Translations under genes and position numbers: made by a program | Assembly: GCA_965243695.1 (NCBI GenBank) | Contig: CBDEWC010000045.1 | Coordinates: forward strand, 372,001-436,000 | Direction: 5' to 3' | Source: JAKVCB01 sp965243695 | GTDB taxonomy: Bacteria > Planctomycetota > Planctomycetia > Pirellulales > Lacipirellulaceae | DNA length: 64,000 nt | Notes under the pieces: generated by a model | Databases searched by the model: none | Seen by the model: only the letters and a program-made list of their open reading frames with translations | What the model was told of the DNA's origin: nothing | Shown: piece after piece, positions 8,730 to 18,064 of the stretch | Position numbering within the stretch: position 1 is the stretch's first letter | How the letters are laid out: each line of letters opens with the position of its first letter

Positions 8730-9677
8730 TCACTTTTTTTTCTTCACTCCATCATCGTACGCCTTGACAATTTCTTGGACCAACCGGTGACGGACGATGT
8801 CGTCGCTGCCGAGCGAAACACGGGCAAACCCACGAATATTACGAAGCCTGACAATAGCGTCCACAAGGCCACTCTTGGTGTGCGGTGGCAAATCGACCTG
8901 GGAGGTGTCGCCCGATACCACAACCTTGGAATTCATTCCCATGCGAGTTAGACACATTTTCATTTGTGATACCGTGGTGTTCTGAGCTTCATCCATAATG
9001 ATAAAAGCGTTGTTGAGTGTCCGCCCTCGCATGTAGGCCAAAGGCACAACCTCAATGACGTCATCCGCCATGTAACGCTTGATTTGCTCATAATCCATCA
9101 TCTCACGGAGGGCATCTAACAAAGGCCGAAGGTAAGGATTAATCTTTGCCTGCATATCACCCGGTAGGTACCCGAGGCTCTCCCCAGCTTCCACTGCCGG
9201 TCTCACCAATACGATTTTTCCAATCTGTCGTGCGCACAACGATTCAACTGCGGTTGCCACCGCTAAATAGGTCTTTCCCGTTCCCGCAGGCCCAGCGCAA
9301 AAGACCAGGTCATGGTCGCGAATAGCTTCCACGTAGCGAGACTGGCCAGGAGTACGAGGACGCACCTTGTACCCCGGCTTGTGGACATCGACAGTTGAAG
9401 TGGCAACGATAGGATTGCCATCGGTCACGGCGGCAATAATCTGTGAAACGTGTTCTGGCTCCAACGCGCCGTCCCGCACAACGGCCTTTTTGAGTTGCTC
9501 GATGATGGCCGTCGCCTGCATGACAGCATTCTCGTCACCACGGACATGAATTCTGCCATCGCGTGCCGAGATCTTGGCCGCAACCGAACTGTGAATTCGC
9601 CGGAGATGTTGGTCACTCGTACCTAGCAGAAGGAGGAGTTCGTCAACACCCGAGACGGGAATAGTTGCTTCAATCAT
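8730..9677 (-). CDS. phoH: PhoH-family ATPase
   Basis: PhoH-like P-loop ATPase, 315 aa, cytosolic, probably an RNA-associated ATPase or helicase. Walker A GPAGTGKT is at about 129-136 and Walker B FIIMDEAQN at about 226-233, followed by SGDTSQVDLPPHTKSGL, the hallmark PhoH block. A small N-terminal KH-like region (IHVRGDENAVMQATAIIEQL) precedes it. ATG 9677 is preferred to the adjacent TTG 9680. The C-terminus ends in a lysine run. Its position upstream of the 7TM-HD and ybeY genes supports a role in RNA metabolism. Confidence 0.94.
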   Translation of the reverse strand: MIEATIPVSGVDELLLLLGTSDQHLRRIHSSVAAKISARDGRIHVRGDENAVMQATAIIEQLKKAVVRDGALEPEHVSQIIAAVTDGNPIVATSTVDVHKPGYKVRPRTPGQSRYVEAIRDHDLVFCAGPAGTGKTYLAVATAVESLCARQIGKIVLVRPAVEAGESLGYLPGDMQAKINPYLRPLLDALREMMDYEQIKRYMADDVIEVVPLAYMRGRTLNNAFIIMDEAQNTTVSQMKMCLTRMGMNSKVVVSGDTSQVDLPPHTKSGLVDAIVRLRNIRGFARVSLGSDDIVRHRLVQEIVKAYDDGVKKKK

Positions 9678-9873
9678 CAACGATGTTCACGACCCTCCAA
9701 GGGAGTCGCCTGAAATCCTGGAAAGGCTCCTCTTAACACTTCCAATATACCTGAATGCGGCTTGAAAGAACCAGCCGGGAGACACAAATGACCGGATAAA
9801 TCATAACGGCAAAAACCTAAATCACAATGGCGACTAGGTTTAGGCCCTATTGTCCAGCTAGCCCGTTTTGTCC

Positions 9874-10887
9874 CTACGGACCCACTAATCGTAACAACCA
9901 GCAAACGTAGGCCACCGGCGCAGCGACAAGCAATGAATCCAGGATGTCAAGAACACCACCAAACCCTGGAATCCAGTGGCTGGAATCCTTCACGCCGGCA
10001 TCTCGCTTGAAGAGAGAAACCGTCAGGTCTCCCAGCACGCCCGCACTGGCAAGCATGAACCCGTAAGTTGCCGCCCCTAGAGCCCAAAGCAGACCTGTCT
10101 TCCCTGGGGGACAACCCATAATCTGAACAGCTGGCCCAAGCAACACGAGCGCCATGATCGCCGCGGCAACGAGTCCACCAGCCATGCCTTCCCAGGTTTT
10201 TCCAGGGCTCAGCAGGGGCGCAAGTTTGGTTCGACCAAACAACTTCCCGACACTATAAGCCCCAATATCACTGAACTTTACCACGGCAATCATGGAGACG
10301 ACCGCAACCAAACCCCACCGTCCATCCGTACCCCAGGGTCCATCGCCGAGTAAGCGGAGTTGAATGATGAAACCCATCAAGCCACCCGCGTGAATAATCG
10401 CCAACACGGTCAGAGCAAGTTTGCTGGCAACCCCCCCTGGCTCTTTGTAGCGGCGCACCTCGCCAAATAACGCCAGTAGTAAACTGGCGGTCATACCAAG
10501 AGCCAACCAACCAAGGCGACCAATCGGGCCGTTGCCACTTGGGTAGACTTTCCACAACATGGGGGTAGCACTCAACATCACCGTAAGCAGGGTACCCCCG
10601 AAAATGACCCAGGGAATCGGCCGGTGTTCCCGGTGGCTGTAGAAGTTAACGACCTCGCTTGCCGACAGCAAGCTACCAACCACTGCGAGTGGCAAAAGAA
10701 AAATACCTGGACGCGGCCCGTAGAAGTCGAGACAACAAATCCCGACCAACGCGGCAACAATCAACGTTCCAAAGATGAGACGCCAATGGAACACGGTAAA
10801 TACGCCAATCTGGCTGCGGCGCTTGACTCGCGCCGGGTGAGGGACCTCGTGCTGCGTCACAGGCCGACGCACAAGCCAGTGCCACAA
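9874..10887 (-). CDS. cdsA: Phosphatidate cytidylyltransferase
   Basis: CDP-diacylglycerol synthase, making the central phospholipid precursor at the inner membrane. About eight hydrophobic helices are visible. The family signature occupies the C-terminus: LTVSLFKRDAGVKDSSHW followed by PGFGGVLDILDSL. An earlier conserved block is KFSDIGAYSVGKLFGR (about 200-215) with LSPGKTWEG. The start is uncertain: the longest frame begins with TTG 10887, there is no early ATG, and an in-frame GTG about 30 codons later, before FHWRLIFG, is an alternative. It lies 155 bp after uppS, the usual uppS-cdsA order. Confidence 0.92.
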   Translation of the reverse strand: MWHWLVRRPVTQHEVPHPARVKRRSQIGVFTVFHWRLIFGTLIVAALVGICCLDFYGPRPGIFLLPLAVVGSLLSASEVVNFYSHREHRPIPWVIFGGTLLTVMLSATPMLWKVYPSGNGPIGRLGWLALGMTASLLLALFGEVRRYKEPGGVASKLALTVLAIIHAGGLMGFIIQLRLLGDGPWGTDGRWGLVAVVSMIAVVKFSDIGAYSVGKLFGRTKLAPLLSPGKTWEGMAGGLVAAAIMALVLLGPAVQIMGCPPGKTGLLWALGAATYGFMLASAGVLGDLTVSLFKRDAGVKDSSHWIPGFGGVLDILDSLLVAAPVAYVCWLLRLVGP

Positions 10888-11042
10888 AAATGCCGGGCTC
10901 CCGCCTCATCGCCGACATCCGTGACACATTGACTGCAAACTGTAATTGCCTGCGCCTGGAATCGCAAGAGGATTTGCAGGACAGAAAGAGTCCCCAAGCC
11001 GGGAAGAGCCCTGATTTTCAGGAAAATTGATTCCCTGACAAC

Positions 11043-11789
11043 TCACAGATTAAGCCCCCCAAAACGCCGGTCCCGGGTGGTAAATTCACGGATTGCCTGG
11101 CAGAGTGAGCTTTCGTCGAACTCTGGCCAGCATTGATCGGTCACCCAGATCTCGGCATAACTGATTTGCCAGAGCAAAAAATTGCTGACCCTGAGTTCGC
11201 CTGCAGTGCGAATCAAGAGATCCGGATCTGGCACTTCAGCGGTGTAGAGGTGCTTGGCGATGGTGGCTTCATCAATGTCGTGCCAGTCGAGGCGCGCTGA
11301 CTGGACCTTGTCACCAATGGCTCGAACAGCATCGACAATTTCAGTACGAGCACCGTAATTGATCGCCAGATTGAGCCACATTCCCGTATTCGTCTGGCTC
11401 ATCTCTACCGTCTTGTCGAGTTCACAAAGCACGTGTTCAGGAATTGCCGCTCTCCGTCCCAGCATCCGCACCCGCAGGTTGTTCTGCATGATTGTTCCCC
11501 GCTCCTCAATCATGTACTGCTGAAGGAGGTGCATCAGGAAGTCAATCTCGGCCGACGGACGTTTCCAGTTTTCACTGGAAAGGCAGTAGAGCGTCAGGTG
11601 CTCAATTCCAAGTTCTGAACATTTTTCTGTGATCTTGCGAACCGTTGTAACCCCATGACGATGCCCTTCGATGCGAGGCAGTTCTTGTCGTTCGGCCCAA
11701 CGACCATTGCCGTCCATAATAATGGCGACGTGGCGAGGCAAGCCTTTGATGGGAAAATCGGGAACCAGAGCCGATTGATCGGTGGGCAT
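11043..11789 (-). CDS. uppS: Isoprenyl transferase (undecaprenyl diphosphate synthase)
   Basis: Cis-prenyltransferase that makes the C55 lipid carrier used in cell-wall glycan and O-antigen assembly. The protein is 248 aa, normal length. Diagnostic blocks: HVAIIMDGNGRWAE with the catalytic Asp (about 20-33), RIEGHRHGVTTVRKI, LTLYCLSSENWKRP, NLAINYGARTEIVDA, and DLLIRTAGELRVSNFLLWQ near 190-208. In E. coli the last block is RTGGE; here RTAGE, a conservative change. It lies 38 bp downstream of purA and 155 bp upstream of cdsA. Confidence 0.96.
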   Translation of the reverse strand: MPTDQSALVPDFPIKGLPRHVAIIMDGNGRWAERQELPRIEGHRHGVTTVRKITEKCSELGIEHLTLYCLSSENWKRPSAEIDFLMHLLQQYMIEERGTIMQNNLRVRMLGRRAAIPEHVLCELDKTVEMSQTNTGMWLNLAINYGARTEIVDAVRAIGDKVQSARLDWHDIDEATIAKHLYTAEVPDPDLLIRTAGELRVSNFLLWQISYAEIWVTDQCWPEFDESSLCQAIREFTTRDRRFGGLNL

Positions 11790-11827
11790 CTAAAATGCGA
11801 GTTAGTTGAGGTATTAATTTGCCAGGC

Positions 11828-13114
11828 TTACGAGGTAATGGTCTGCTCACGGTCAGGGCCAACTGAAACCATCTTGATGGGGCACGCCACAAGTTGAGCC
11901 ACCCAATCGAGATAGTTACGGGCAGCCGAAGGCAAATCTTCCAAGGCGCGACAACCGGTTAACTCCTCACTCCATCCCGGAATGGTCTCGTAAACAGGAA
12001 CCACTTTGCGAAGGTCATCAACGTGGCTGGGGAAAATATTGGTTTCTTCTCCGTCAATTTTATACGATGTGCAAACCTTGAGTTCCTCCAGGCCACTTAG
12101 CACATCCAGCAACATGACGGCAATTTCATCCACGCCACTCAAGCGAGCTGTATAACGAATCGCCACCGCATCGAGCCAACCACACCGCCGTGGTCTTCGT
12201 GTGACCGTACCATATTCGTTACCGCGGTCTCGCAGATATTGTCCCGTATCGTTGTCTTGCTCGGTTGGAAAAGGGCCTCCTCCCACCCGCGTGGAGTAGG
12301 CCTTGACGATCCCGATCACCCGCTCCACATGGCGTCCCGGCACGCCCGACCCATTGGCAATGCCAACGCCCGAACTGTTGCTGCTGGTCACGAAAGGATA
12401 CGTCCCATGGTCGACATCAAGCAGTGCACCCTGAGCCCCTTCGAACAAGACTCTTTTTCCTGATTCGACGGCCGAAAGTAACAACTCCGTCGTATCGCAA
12501 ACATAGGGCCGGAGTCGTTCAGCAAACCCAGAGTAATCTTTAAAGATCTTGCCGGCGTCGAGTTTTTCAAATTCGCCCGCAGGATAAAGGACCGAGAGCA
12601 TGCGATTTTTTTCTTCGGTGATTCGTTCAACGCGGTCGCGAAACGTATCCCGGTAAAGATCTCCCATTCTCAAAGCATAGGAACGGCCAACTTTATCACG
12701 ATAGCATGGGCCAATACCACGCTGCGTGGTACCGATATTCTCGCCATCCGCAGTAGAACGATCGAGGACACAATCCTCCGCAAAATGCCAGGGGAAAATC
12801 ACGTGCGTTCTATCGCTAATTTTCACGTTGTCGTGATCCTCGATGTTCCGACTCGCCAATTCGTTCAGCTCCTCGATGACTTTGGCCGGGTTAAGTACTA
12901 CTCCGCCGGCAATGACACAGGTAACTCCTGCTGTCAATACGCCACTTGGCAAGAGCGACAATTTGTAAACTTCACTACCGACAACGACGGTATGCCCGGC
13001 ATTCGCTCCCCCCTGGTAACGCACCACCATATCGTGCTCACTAGTGAGCAGGTCGACTATCTTGCCCTTGGCCTCATCGCCCCATTGCAATCCTACAACA
13101 CAAGTACCTGGCAT
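11828..13114 (-). CDS. purA: Adenylosuccinate synthetase
   Basis: GTP-dependent ligation of IMP and aspartate to adenylosuccinate, first committed step to AMP. The protein is 428 aa, normal. ATG 13114 is chosen because the protein then begins MPGTCVVGLQWGDEAKGKIV, the expected N-terminal nucleotide loop, and AGGAAGGA precedes it closely; the open frame continues upstream without similarity. Other blocks: GGANAGHTV, GIGPCYRDKVGR, FEGAQGALLDVDHGTYPFV, TRVGGGPFPTE and RRPRRCGWLDA. It appears to be the first gene of the long reverse-strand run. Confidence 0.97.
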   Translation of the reverse strand: MPGTCVVGLQWGDEAKGKIVDLLTSEHDMVVRYQGGANAGHTVVVGSEVYKLSLLPSGVLTAGVTCVIAGGVVLNPAKVIEELNELASRNIEDHDNVKISDRTHVIFPWHFAEDCVLDRSTADGENIGTTQRGIGPCYRDKVGRSYALRMGDLYRDTFRDRVERITEEKNRMLSVLYPAGEFEKLDAGKIFKDYSGFAERLRPYVCDTTELLLSAVESGKRVLFEGAQGALLDVDHGTYPFVTSSNSSGVGIANGSGVPGRHVERVIGIVKAYSTRVGGGPFPTEQDNDTGQYLRDRGNEYGTVTRRPRRCGWLDAVAIRYTARLSGVDEIAVMLLDVLSGLEELKVCTSYKIDGEETNIFPSHVDDLRKVVPVYETIPGWSEELTGCRALEDLPSAARNYLDWVAQLVACPIKMVSVGPDREQTITS

Positions 13115-13916
13115 AAATCCTTCCTGGTGGTTGTAAGCCCACAGCGAAAATCCGTGAGCCCTTTGTCGTTGTTCAAATAAAAGCTGCGATTTAGGAAAAC
13201 TCCGAAATCGATTTTTGGGAAGTCCTCGTGACAAGGGCAACCGGTTAGTAAAACCTGACTCAAGTCTCGCAAAAACAGGAACTCTGATCGCAAGACCGCC
13301 TGTCCCCTTTTCCAAGTTCAGCCAGCGCCTTCGGCTCACAAATCTTCAGAGACGCGGCCAACCTGGCGGCTCCCCTCCAAATTCAACCCCCTGGCCATGG
13401 GCCACAAAGTCCAGCCTGACGAAACGGCATTATCTCGCATCCGGCAGTGGTCAGCTAGCCCCACTGCCAGAACACCAAATCGACAAACTCAAGGTCATGA
13501 AAACAATAGCGCCGAGTGTTGCAAAAAAAGGCCAATAGCAAGGTGACAGGCCATTTTATGGACCTAGTCGTGGCAATGCATAAGATCTCCCAGACCGAGC
13601 AGAAAACGTGCATGGCATTGATCCTGCCAACAACACACACCAGGTTCCGCGAATCAGCCACCCCGACGGGAATCCCAGCGGATGTCGGTAGTTGGCCTAC
13701 TTTTCTCGGGATCGGAGAACTCAAGGTGCGTGGTGTGCTAGCGTTTACTCCCAATGGCAACGCTAGAAGGGGTTCTCCACCCGCCAACCAGCGATGCCTC
13801 AATCGACGCATGGCAGGCCAGATTTCTCTAGCTGGCCCCGCTTGGATCTGTTAACTTTCCCCACTTCTTTTCCAGGCCTCACCGTTTACCAGAGGCATCA
13901 ACCGGGAGAAATTCGA
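13115..13916. other. Intergenic region, no gene seen
   Basis: About 800 bp between the divergent purA and SPOR-like genes. Short open frames exist on both strands but none has a signal peptide, a ribosome-binding site or recognisable composition. It presumably carries both promoters; none could be placed with confidence. Confidence 0.5.
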
Positions 13917-15155
13917 ATGAAAACAGGTATGCTCTTAGGCCGATTGGGACTCGTTGCTTGCATCTGTGTGGCCAGCAGCAAGCCGTCAGAAGCTCAGAGC
14001 CTTTTCCGACGTTTTCTCCCGGTCGATCAAGTCGAATCTGACTCTCAAAGCGGGTACGACCTTACCGAAGAAAATGGCCCCTGGTTGATCCTGACCACCA
14101 CTTTCAGTGGAGCAGGAGCTAAGGAACAGGCCAACGAATTGGTCCTGGAATTTCGCCAACGTTTTAATCTTCCTGCCTACACGTACGAAATGACCTTTGG
14201 CCAGGTAGAGAATCCGACAGGGCGTGGAATTGACAACTTGGGAGCACCGATAAAACGACGCTACCAACAGGAGGGAGTCCGGCAGGAATGGGCCGTACTG
14301 GTTGGCAATTTTGCGACCGTAGATGACACAAAAGGCCAACGAGTTCTCAAACAAATAAAATTGATGGTGCCGGAGACTCTTAAAAAAGATGGGGAGCAGA
14401 CCTCGCAAACCATGGCGGAAGTCCGAGCCTGGCAAGACAAGGTGCTGGCGCGTATGGGGGCCCATCGCCGCCGCGGCCCTATGAGCAAGGCCTTCATGAC
14501 ATCCAACCCGCTTTTGCCCCGCGAGTACTTCGTACCCAAAGGCGTAGACAAATTTGTCGAGCAAATCAACAAGGGAGTCCAACACAGCTTACTGGACTGT
14601 GAAGGCAAGTACAGCGTTAAAGTTGCGACGTTCCGAGGAAACTCGGTCTTGCAAACCGCCACCAAGACTGAAAATCAGCGTGGAAAAGAAAAACGTGGTG
14701 GCGGGTTAGTAGCGGCCGCGGAAAACGCACACTTACTCACCAAAGAACTTCGCAAACATGACTGGGAAGCTTATGAGTTCCATGACCGCTACGAAAGTAT
14801 CGTAACCATCGGAAGTTTTGACCGACCTGGCCGCCAGTTACCCGATGGCCGCGTCATGCCGACCAGCGAAATCGATTTGATCGTCCGCAGGTTTGGCGCC
14901 GCCTACGACACGCCATCAGACCCGCTGAACGCTGTCGGCGATGACACGGAAAATCGTAACCGCCGGGAGCAGATGCTCCAGAATTTTTCCAGTTCATTTT
15001 CAAACAAACATGCCCAGGTGACCACCACGCTCAGCCCCAAACATGTCAAAATCCTGAAGCGAAAACAGTTGCTCCGCACCATCCCCATGGACATTAAACC
15101 AACCGTAATCGAAGTTCCAAAACGGTCGCTCTCGACTGCATACATGCAACGTTAG
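13917..15155 (+). CDS. Exported protein with two SPOR-like segments, function unknown
   Basis: A 412-aa predicted exported protein. ATG 13917 follows GGGAGA and gives a signal peptide (MKTGMLLGRLGLVACICVAS, cleavage near PSEAQ). Two segments look like SPOR-type alpha/beta units: WLILTTTFSGAGAKEQANEL with AYTYEMTFGQ (about 45-95), and YSVKVATFRGNSVL with LTKELRKHDWEAYEFHDRYE and IVTIGSFDRPGRQ (about 225-310). The C-terminus ends with a proline-poor basic tail. I do not recognise a named family. If the SPOR reading is right it would bind peptidoglycan or another envelope polymer, but planctomycete walls are unusual, so this is tentative. It stands alone, 79 bp before rdgB. Confidence 0.7.
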   Translation: MKTGMLLGRLGLVACICVASSKPSEAQSLFRRFLPVDQVESDSQSGYDLTEENGPWLILTTTFSGAGAKEQANELVLEFRQRFNLPAYTYEMTFGQVENPTGRGIDNLGAPIKRRYQQEGVRQEWAVLVGNFATVDDTKGQRVLKQIKLMVPETLKKDGEQTSQTMAEVRAWQDKVLARMGAHRRRGPMSKAFMTSNPLLPREYFVPKGVDKFVEQINKGVQHSLLDCEGKYSVKVATFRGNSVLQTATKTENQRGKEKRGGGLVAAAENAHLLTKELRKHDWEAYEFHDRYESIVTIGSFDRPGRQLPDGRVMPTSEIDLIVRRFGAAYDTPSDPLNAVGDDTENRNRREQMLQNFSSSFSNKHAQVTTTLSPKHVKILKRKQLLRTIPMDIKPTVIEVPKRSLSTAYMQR

Positions 15156-15234
15156 ATTGAAAATCGACTTGCATTAGCTGGCCAATCGCTCAAAGATAGG
15201 TCGTTCCATTTTAGCAAACAGAGGGAGCGATCAC

Positions 15235-15873
15235 ATGGTTTGGGACCTGGTAATCGGCACACACAATTGCAAAAAAGGCGCAGAACTGGCTGACCTGCTC
15301 GCCCCGTATCAATTTCGCATCGTGACCTTGGCGGAAGTTGATCAGGCAATCGACGTTGTGGAAGACGGGGAGTCATTTGCCGAAAATGCAGAGAAAAAAG
15401 CGGTTCAACAAGCTCGGCACCTCAATCGCTGGGTCATGGCTGATGACAGCGGAATCGAGGTCGACGCACTTCAATGTGCACCAGGAATCTACTCAGCACG
15501 TTATGCTGGTCCAAATGCCTGCGATGAAGACAATAATAGCCGGCTCCTGGAAGAACTGGGAGAACTCCCTCTTCACCAACGCACCGCACGTTACATTTGT
15601 CACGTGACCGTTTCGGATCCGGCAGGAAATGTTCGTGCCGAAAGTCACGCCACCTGTGGCGGCCGCATTCGCTTCGCACCGAGCGGGCAAAATGGTTTCG
15701 GCTATGATCCGCTCTTTGAAGTGATCGAATACCACCGCACCTTCGGAGACTTGGGCCCAACTGTTAAACGGGCTCTCAGTCATCGCTCACGCGCACTCCG
15801 CGCAATCATTCCACAACTGGCAATGCTGACGAGTTCCGGAGCGTGGAAACCTGACCAAGCGATTCACCCCTGA
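15235..15873 (+). CDS. rdgB: XTP/dITP diphosphatase
   Basis: Nucleoside-triphosphate pyrophosphatase of the Ham1/RdgB family, removing ITP, dITP and XTP from the nucleotide pool. The protein is 212 aa. ATG 15235 follows GGGAG. Motifs: LVIGTHNCKKGAEL (family TxNxxK block), ESFAENAEKKAVQQA, MADDSGIEVDAL (Mg-binding Asp near 69), GIYSARYAG, NGFGYDPLF and ALSHRSRAL. The stop codon overlaps the first unit of a 16-bp tandem repeat. Confidence 0.95.
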   Translation: MVWDLVIGTHNCKKGAELADLLAPYQFRIVTLAEVDQAIDVVEDGESFAENAEKKAVQQARHLNRWVMADDSGIEVDALQCAPGIYSARYAGPNACDEDNNSRLLEELGELPLHQRTARYICHVTVSDPAGNVRAESHATCGGRIRFAPSGQNGFGYDPLFEVIEYHRTFGDLGPTVKRALSHRSRALRAIIPQLAMLTSSGAWKPDQAIHP

Positions 15874-15936
15874 AGTGGCCAGATGTTAAAGTAGCCAGGT
15901 GTTAAAGTGGCCAGGTGTTAAAGTGGCCAGGTGTCC
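15873..15936. repeat. 16-bp tandem repeat, four units
   Basis: Units 15873-15888, 15889-15904, 15905-15920 and 15921-15936, consensus AAGTGGCCAGGTGTTA. Unit 3 matches the consensus exactly; units 1 and 2 differ at one base each and unit 4 at the last two. The first base of unit 1 is the last base of the rdgB stop codon. Confidence 0.95.
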
Positions 15937-16254
15937 AAGCGACGCCACCGTCGGGTCACAAGCAAAAAAACTCCAGACCGTCCTTCGCAGGCAGCTCTCT
16001 ATGCGATCAAGAGACCTCACTACCAGAGCAGCAGGATGCCCATTCACATACAACTTGGCCAACCTTTGCCACCGGTGGCCATTTGCGACAATCAAACAGG
16101 GGCAGATCGAGCCGTTGCCATCCAGAAGGGCAACCCGCAAAATGGATAATCGGTCAGACCAATTTGAGCAACGAACCTAGAATAGAAGCAAACAAATGAA
16201 AAGCCTGTCCAGCGGATGAACTGCCGGACAGGCTCAATGAGAGAAGGCATATAG
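15937..16254. other. Intergenic region with leader hairpin
   Basis: No gene is seen. It contains a perfect 9-bp stem, AGCCTGTCC 16202-16210 pairing with GGACAGGCT 16226-16234 around a 15-nt loop, just upstream of the ribosome-binding site of the M20 amidohydrolase. No T-run follows on the plus strand; on the minus strand the stem is followed by TTTTCATTTG, so a leftward terminator is an alternative reading. Confidence 0.5.
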
Positions 16255-17637
16255 ATGCGACGAACGTACCGTTTCACAGCCTGTTTGACAACCGCTGGAT
16301 GGAGAAAAATCTGCGCAACACGCCAACTCTTGGTGCTGTTTGGAGTTATGGTGAGTTTCCCGCTGTCTGGTCCCTCCGCGACTGCCACTTCCAAAGAGGT
16401 ATGGTTGGCGGAGAATCTTCCAGCGATCGTCTCGCTTTATCGAGAGCTCCACCAAAATCCGGAACTTAGTTTTGCAGAAAAACAAACTTCCGGGCGGCTC
16501 GCGAATGCACTGCGAAACGCCGCCGCGGAGGTCGAACAGGAAATCGGCGGATACGGCGTTGTTGGCTTGCTGAAAAATGGTCCTGGTAAGGTGCTGATGC
16601 TACGGGCAGACATGGATGCCCTGCCGGTCATTGAACAGACGGGACTCGATTATGCTTCCCAAATTCGCGTACCCGACCCCCGTGGTGCAACCGTGGGAGT
16701 CATGCACGCTTGCGGACACGATATCCACATGGCCAACCTGATTGGTACCGCTCGCTTTCTGAATGCACATCGTGATTTATGGGCTGGCACGGTGATCTTT
16801 TTGTGCCAGCCTGCTGAGGAACGGGGAGCTGGTGCCGAAGCGATGCTGGCGGACGGCCTGTTTGTCCGTTTTCCTCGTCCTGACTTTGCCATCGCCTTAC
16901 ACGTTTCCCATAACACCGCTGCGGGCGAGGTTCAATATCGGAGTGGTTATTCTCAAGCCAACGTCGACAGTGTGGACATTACGGTCATGGGGCGCGGAGG
17001 ACACGGGGCCTACCCAGAAACAACCATTGACCCGATTATTATCGCCGCTCGTCTTGTCCTCGACCTGCAAACCATTGTCAGCCGCGAAGTGAAACCCATC
17101 GAACCGGCGGTCATTACCGTCGGATCGATCCATGGTGGTACGAAACACAATATCATCGGCAACGATTGTCACCTGCAGCTAACCGTGCGGAGCTACGCGC
17201 CGAAAGTACGCCAGCAGCTTCACGAGGCAATCCGTCGCAAGGCGCGGGCAGCCGCCGAAAGTGCTGGAGCTCCAGAACCCAAGGTGGCCATCTCTGAAGG
17301 AACTCCTTCGCTCTACAACGACCCGCAACTTACCAACCAAGTCGTCTCGATACTGAAACAAACACTGGGAAACCCTCGAGTCAAAGAGTCGGCTCCCTCA
17401 ATGGGGGGCGAAGACTTTAGCCGCTATGGAAAGGCAGGTGTACCGATATGCATGTTCAAGCTTGGGTCGGTTCTCCAGGACCGACTCGACGACTACGCTT
17501 CAAAAGGCATTCCACCACCTTCATTGCATTCCCCTCTGTTCTATCCCGATGCGGAACTGACGCTGCAAACTGGGATCTGTGCCATGACCAGTATTGCTCT
17601 TGATCTCCTCGCACCGGGTAAAACAACACAACCTTAG
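16255..17637 (+). CDS. Exported M20-family amidohydrolase (hippurate/N-acyl amino acid hydrolase type)
   Basis: Metal-dependent amidohydrolase of peptidase family M20, related to HipO/AbgB/IAA-amino acid hydrolases. 460 aa. The first ~45 residues contain a hydrophobic segment (LLVLFGVMVSFPLSG) preceded by several Arg and Lys, so secretion or membrane anchoring is likely. Metal-site blocks: VLMLRADMDALPVIE, VMHACGHDIHMANLIGTA, FLCQPAEERGAGAEAM and SMGGEDFSRYGKAG. The dimerisation insert lies in the middle (about 215-330). ATG 16255 follows GAGAAGG. Natural substrate unknown. The 20-bp-gap small membrane-protein gene downstream may be co-transcribed. Confidence 0.88.
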   Translation: MRRTYRFTACLTTAGWRKICATRQLLVLFGVMVSFPLSGPSATATSKEVWLAENLPAIVSLYRELHQNPELSFAEKQTSGRLANALRNAAAEVEQEIGGYGVVGLLKNGPGKVLMLRADMDALPVIEQTGLDYASQIRVPDPRGATVGVMHACGHDIHMANLIGTARFLNAHRDLWAGTVIFLCQPAEERGAGAEAMLADGLFVRFPRPDFAIALHVSHNTAAGEVQYRSGYSQANVDSVDITVMGRGGHGAYPETTIDPIIIAARLVLDLQTIVSREVKPIEPAVITVGSIHGGTKHNIIGNDCHLQLTVRSYAPKVRQQLHEAIRRKARAAAESAGAPEPKVAISEGTPSLYNDPQLTNQVVSILKQTLGNPRVKESAPSMGGEDFSRYGKAGVPICMFKLGSVLQDRLDDYASKGIPPPSLHSPLFYPDAELTLQTGICAMTSIALDLLAPGKTTQP

Positions 17638-17657
17638 CAAAAAGGCATTTTCGATCG

Positions 17658-18026
17658 ATGGGTAAAGTCATCGTCTGCTATCTGGTTTTCATCTTTCCAA
17701 TTGTGGGCTTAACGTTTTCTGCTCGTCGCTGGGCTCTACAAGAGCTGACCACTCCAGCGGCCCATCGCCAATGGGAAACGTGGCGTGAAGACGTACGTCA
17801 AGGGCGAGATCCGCAGGGGCCAACTGTAGCGCGGCAAACTCCCGGAAGTGCAGAACCTCCTGCTCTAATATTGTTGCGAGACTATTTTCCGGCTTGCCTG
17901 GTTGCCGCGATCAGTTTTTCTTCCCTATTGTTTGCGATGACAGCCTGGTTTTTGATCGGCGCTTACCAAGGGGAAAAAAGTGGTGGTGGAAAACGTGGTC
18001 GTGGTCCTCCGGAATCCCATCCTTAA
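17658..18026 (+). CDS. Small two-helix membrane protein, unknown
   Basis: A 122-aa protein not recognised as any named family. One hydrophobic segment is at the N-terminus (VIVCYLVFIFPIVGLTFSA, about 4-22) and a second near 85-105 (LVAAISFSSLLFAMTAWFLI); a charged 55-residue loop lies between them and a Gly/Lys/Arg-rich tail ends the protein. ATG 17658 is 20 bp after the M20 amidohydrolase stop. It converges on the ABC permease gene, whose stop is 22 bp away. Confidence 0.6.
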   Translation: MGKVIVCYLVFIFPIVGLTFSARRWALQELTTPAAHRQWETWREDVRQGRDPQGPTVARQTPGSAEPPALILLRDYFPACLVAAISFSSLLFAMTAWFLIGAYQGEKSGGGKRGRGPPESHP

Positions 18027-18031
18027 GGGTG

Positions 18032-18064
18032 GATCTCGAAACAAGGCGCTACTTCGTTTCGATC
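18032..18064. terminator. Candidate bidirectional hairpin between convergent genes
   Basis: GATC-T-CGAAAC at 18032-18042 can pair with GTTTCGATC at 18056-18064, a 10-bp stem with one bulged base. It lies between the convergent membrane-protein and permease genes and overlaps the last codons of the permease. No clear T-run, so termination is a weak inference. Confidence 0.3.
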
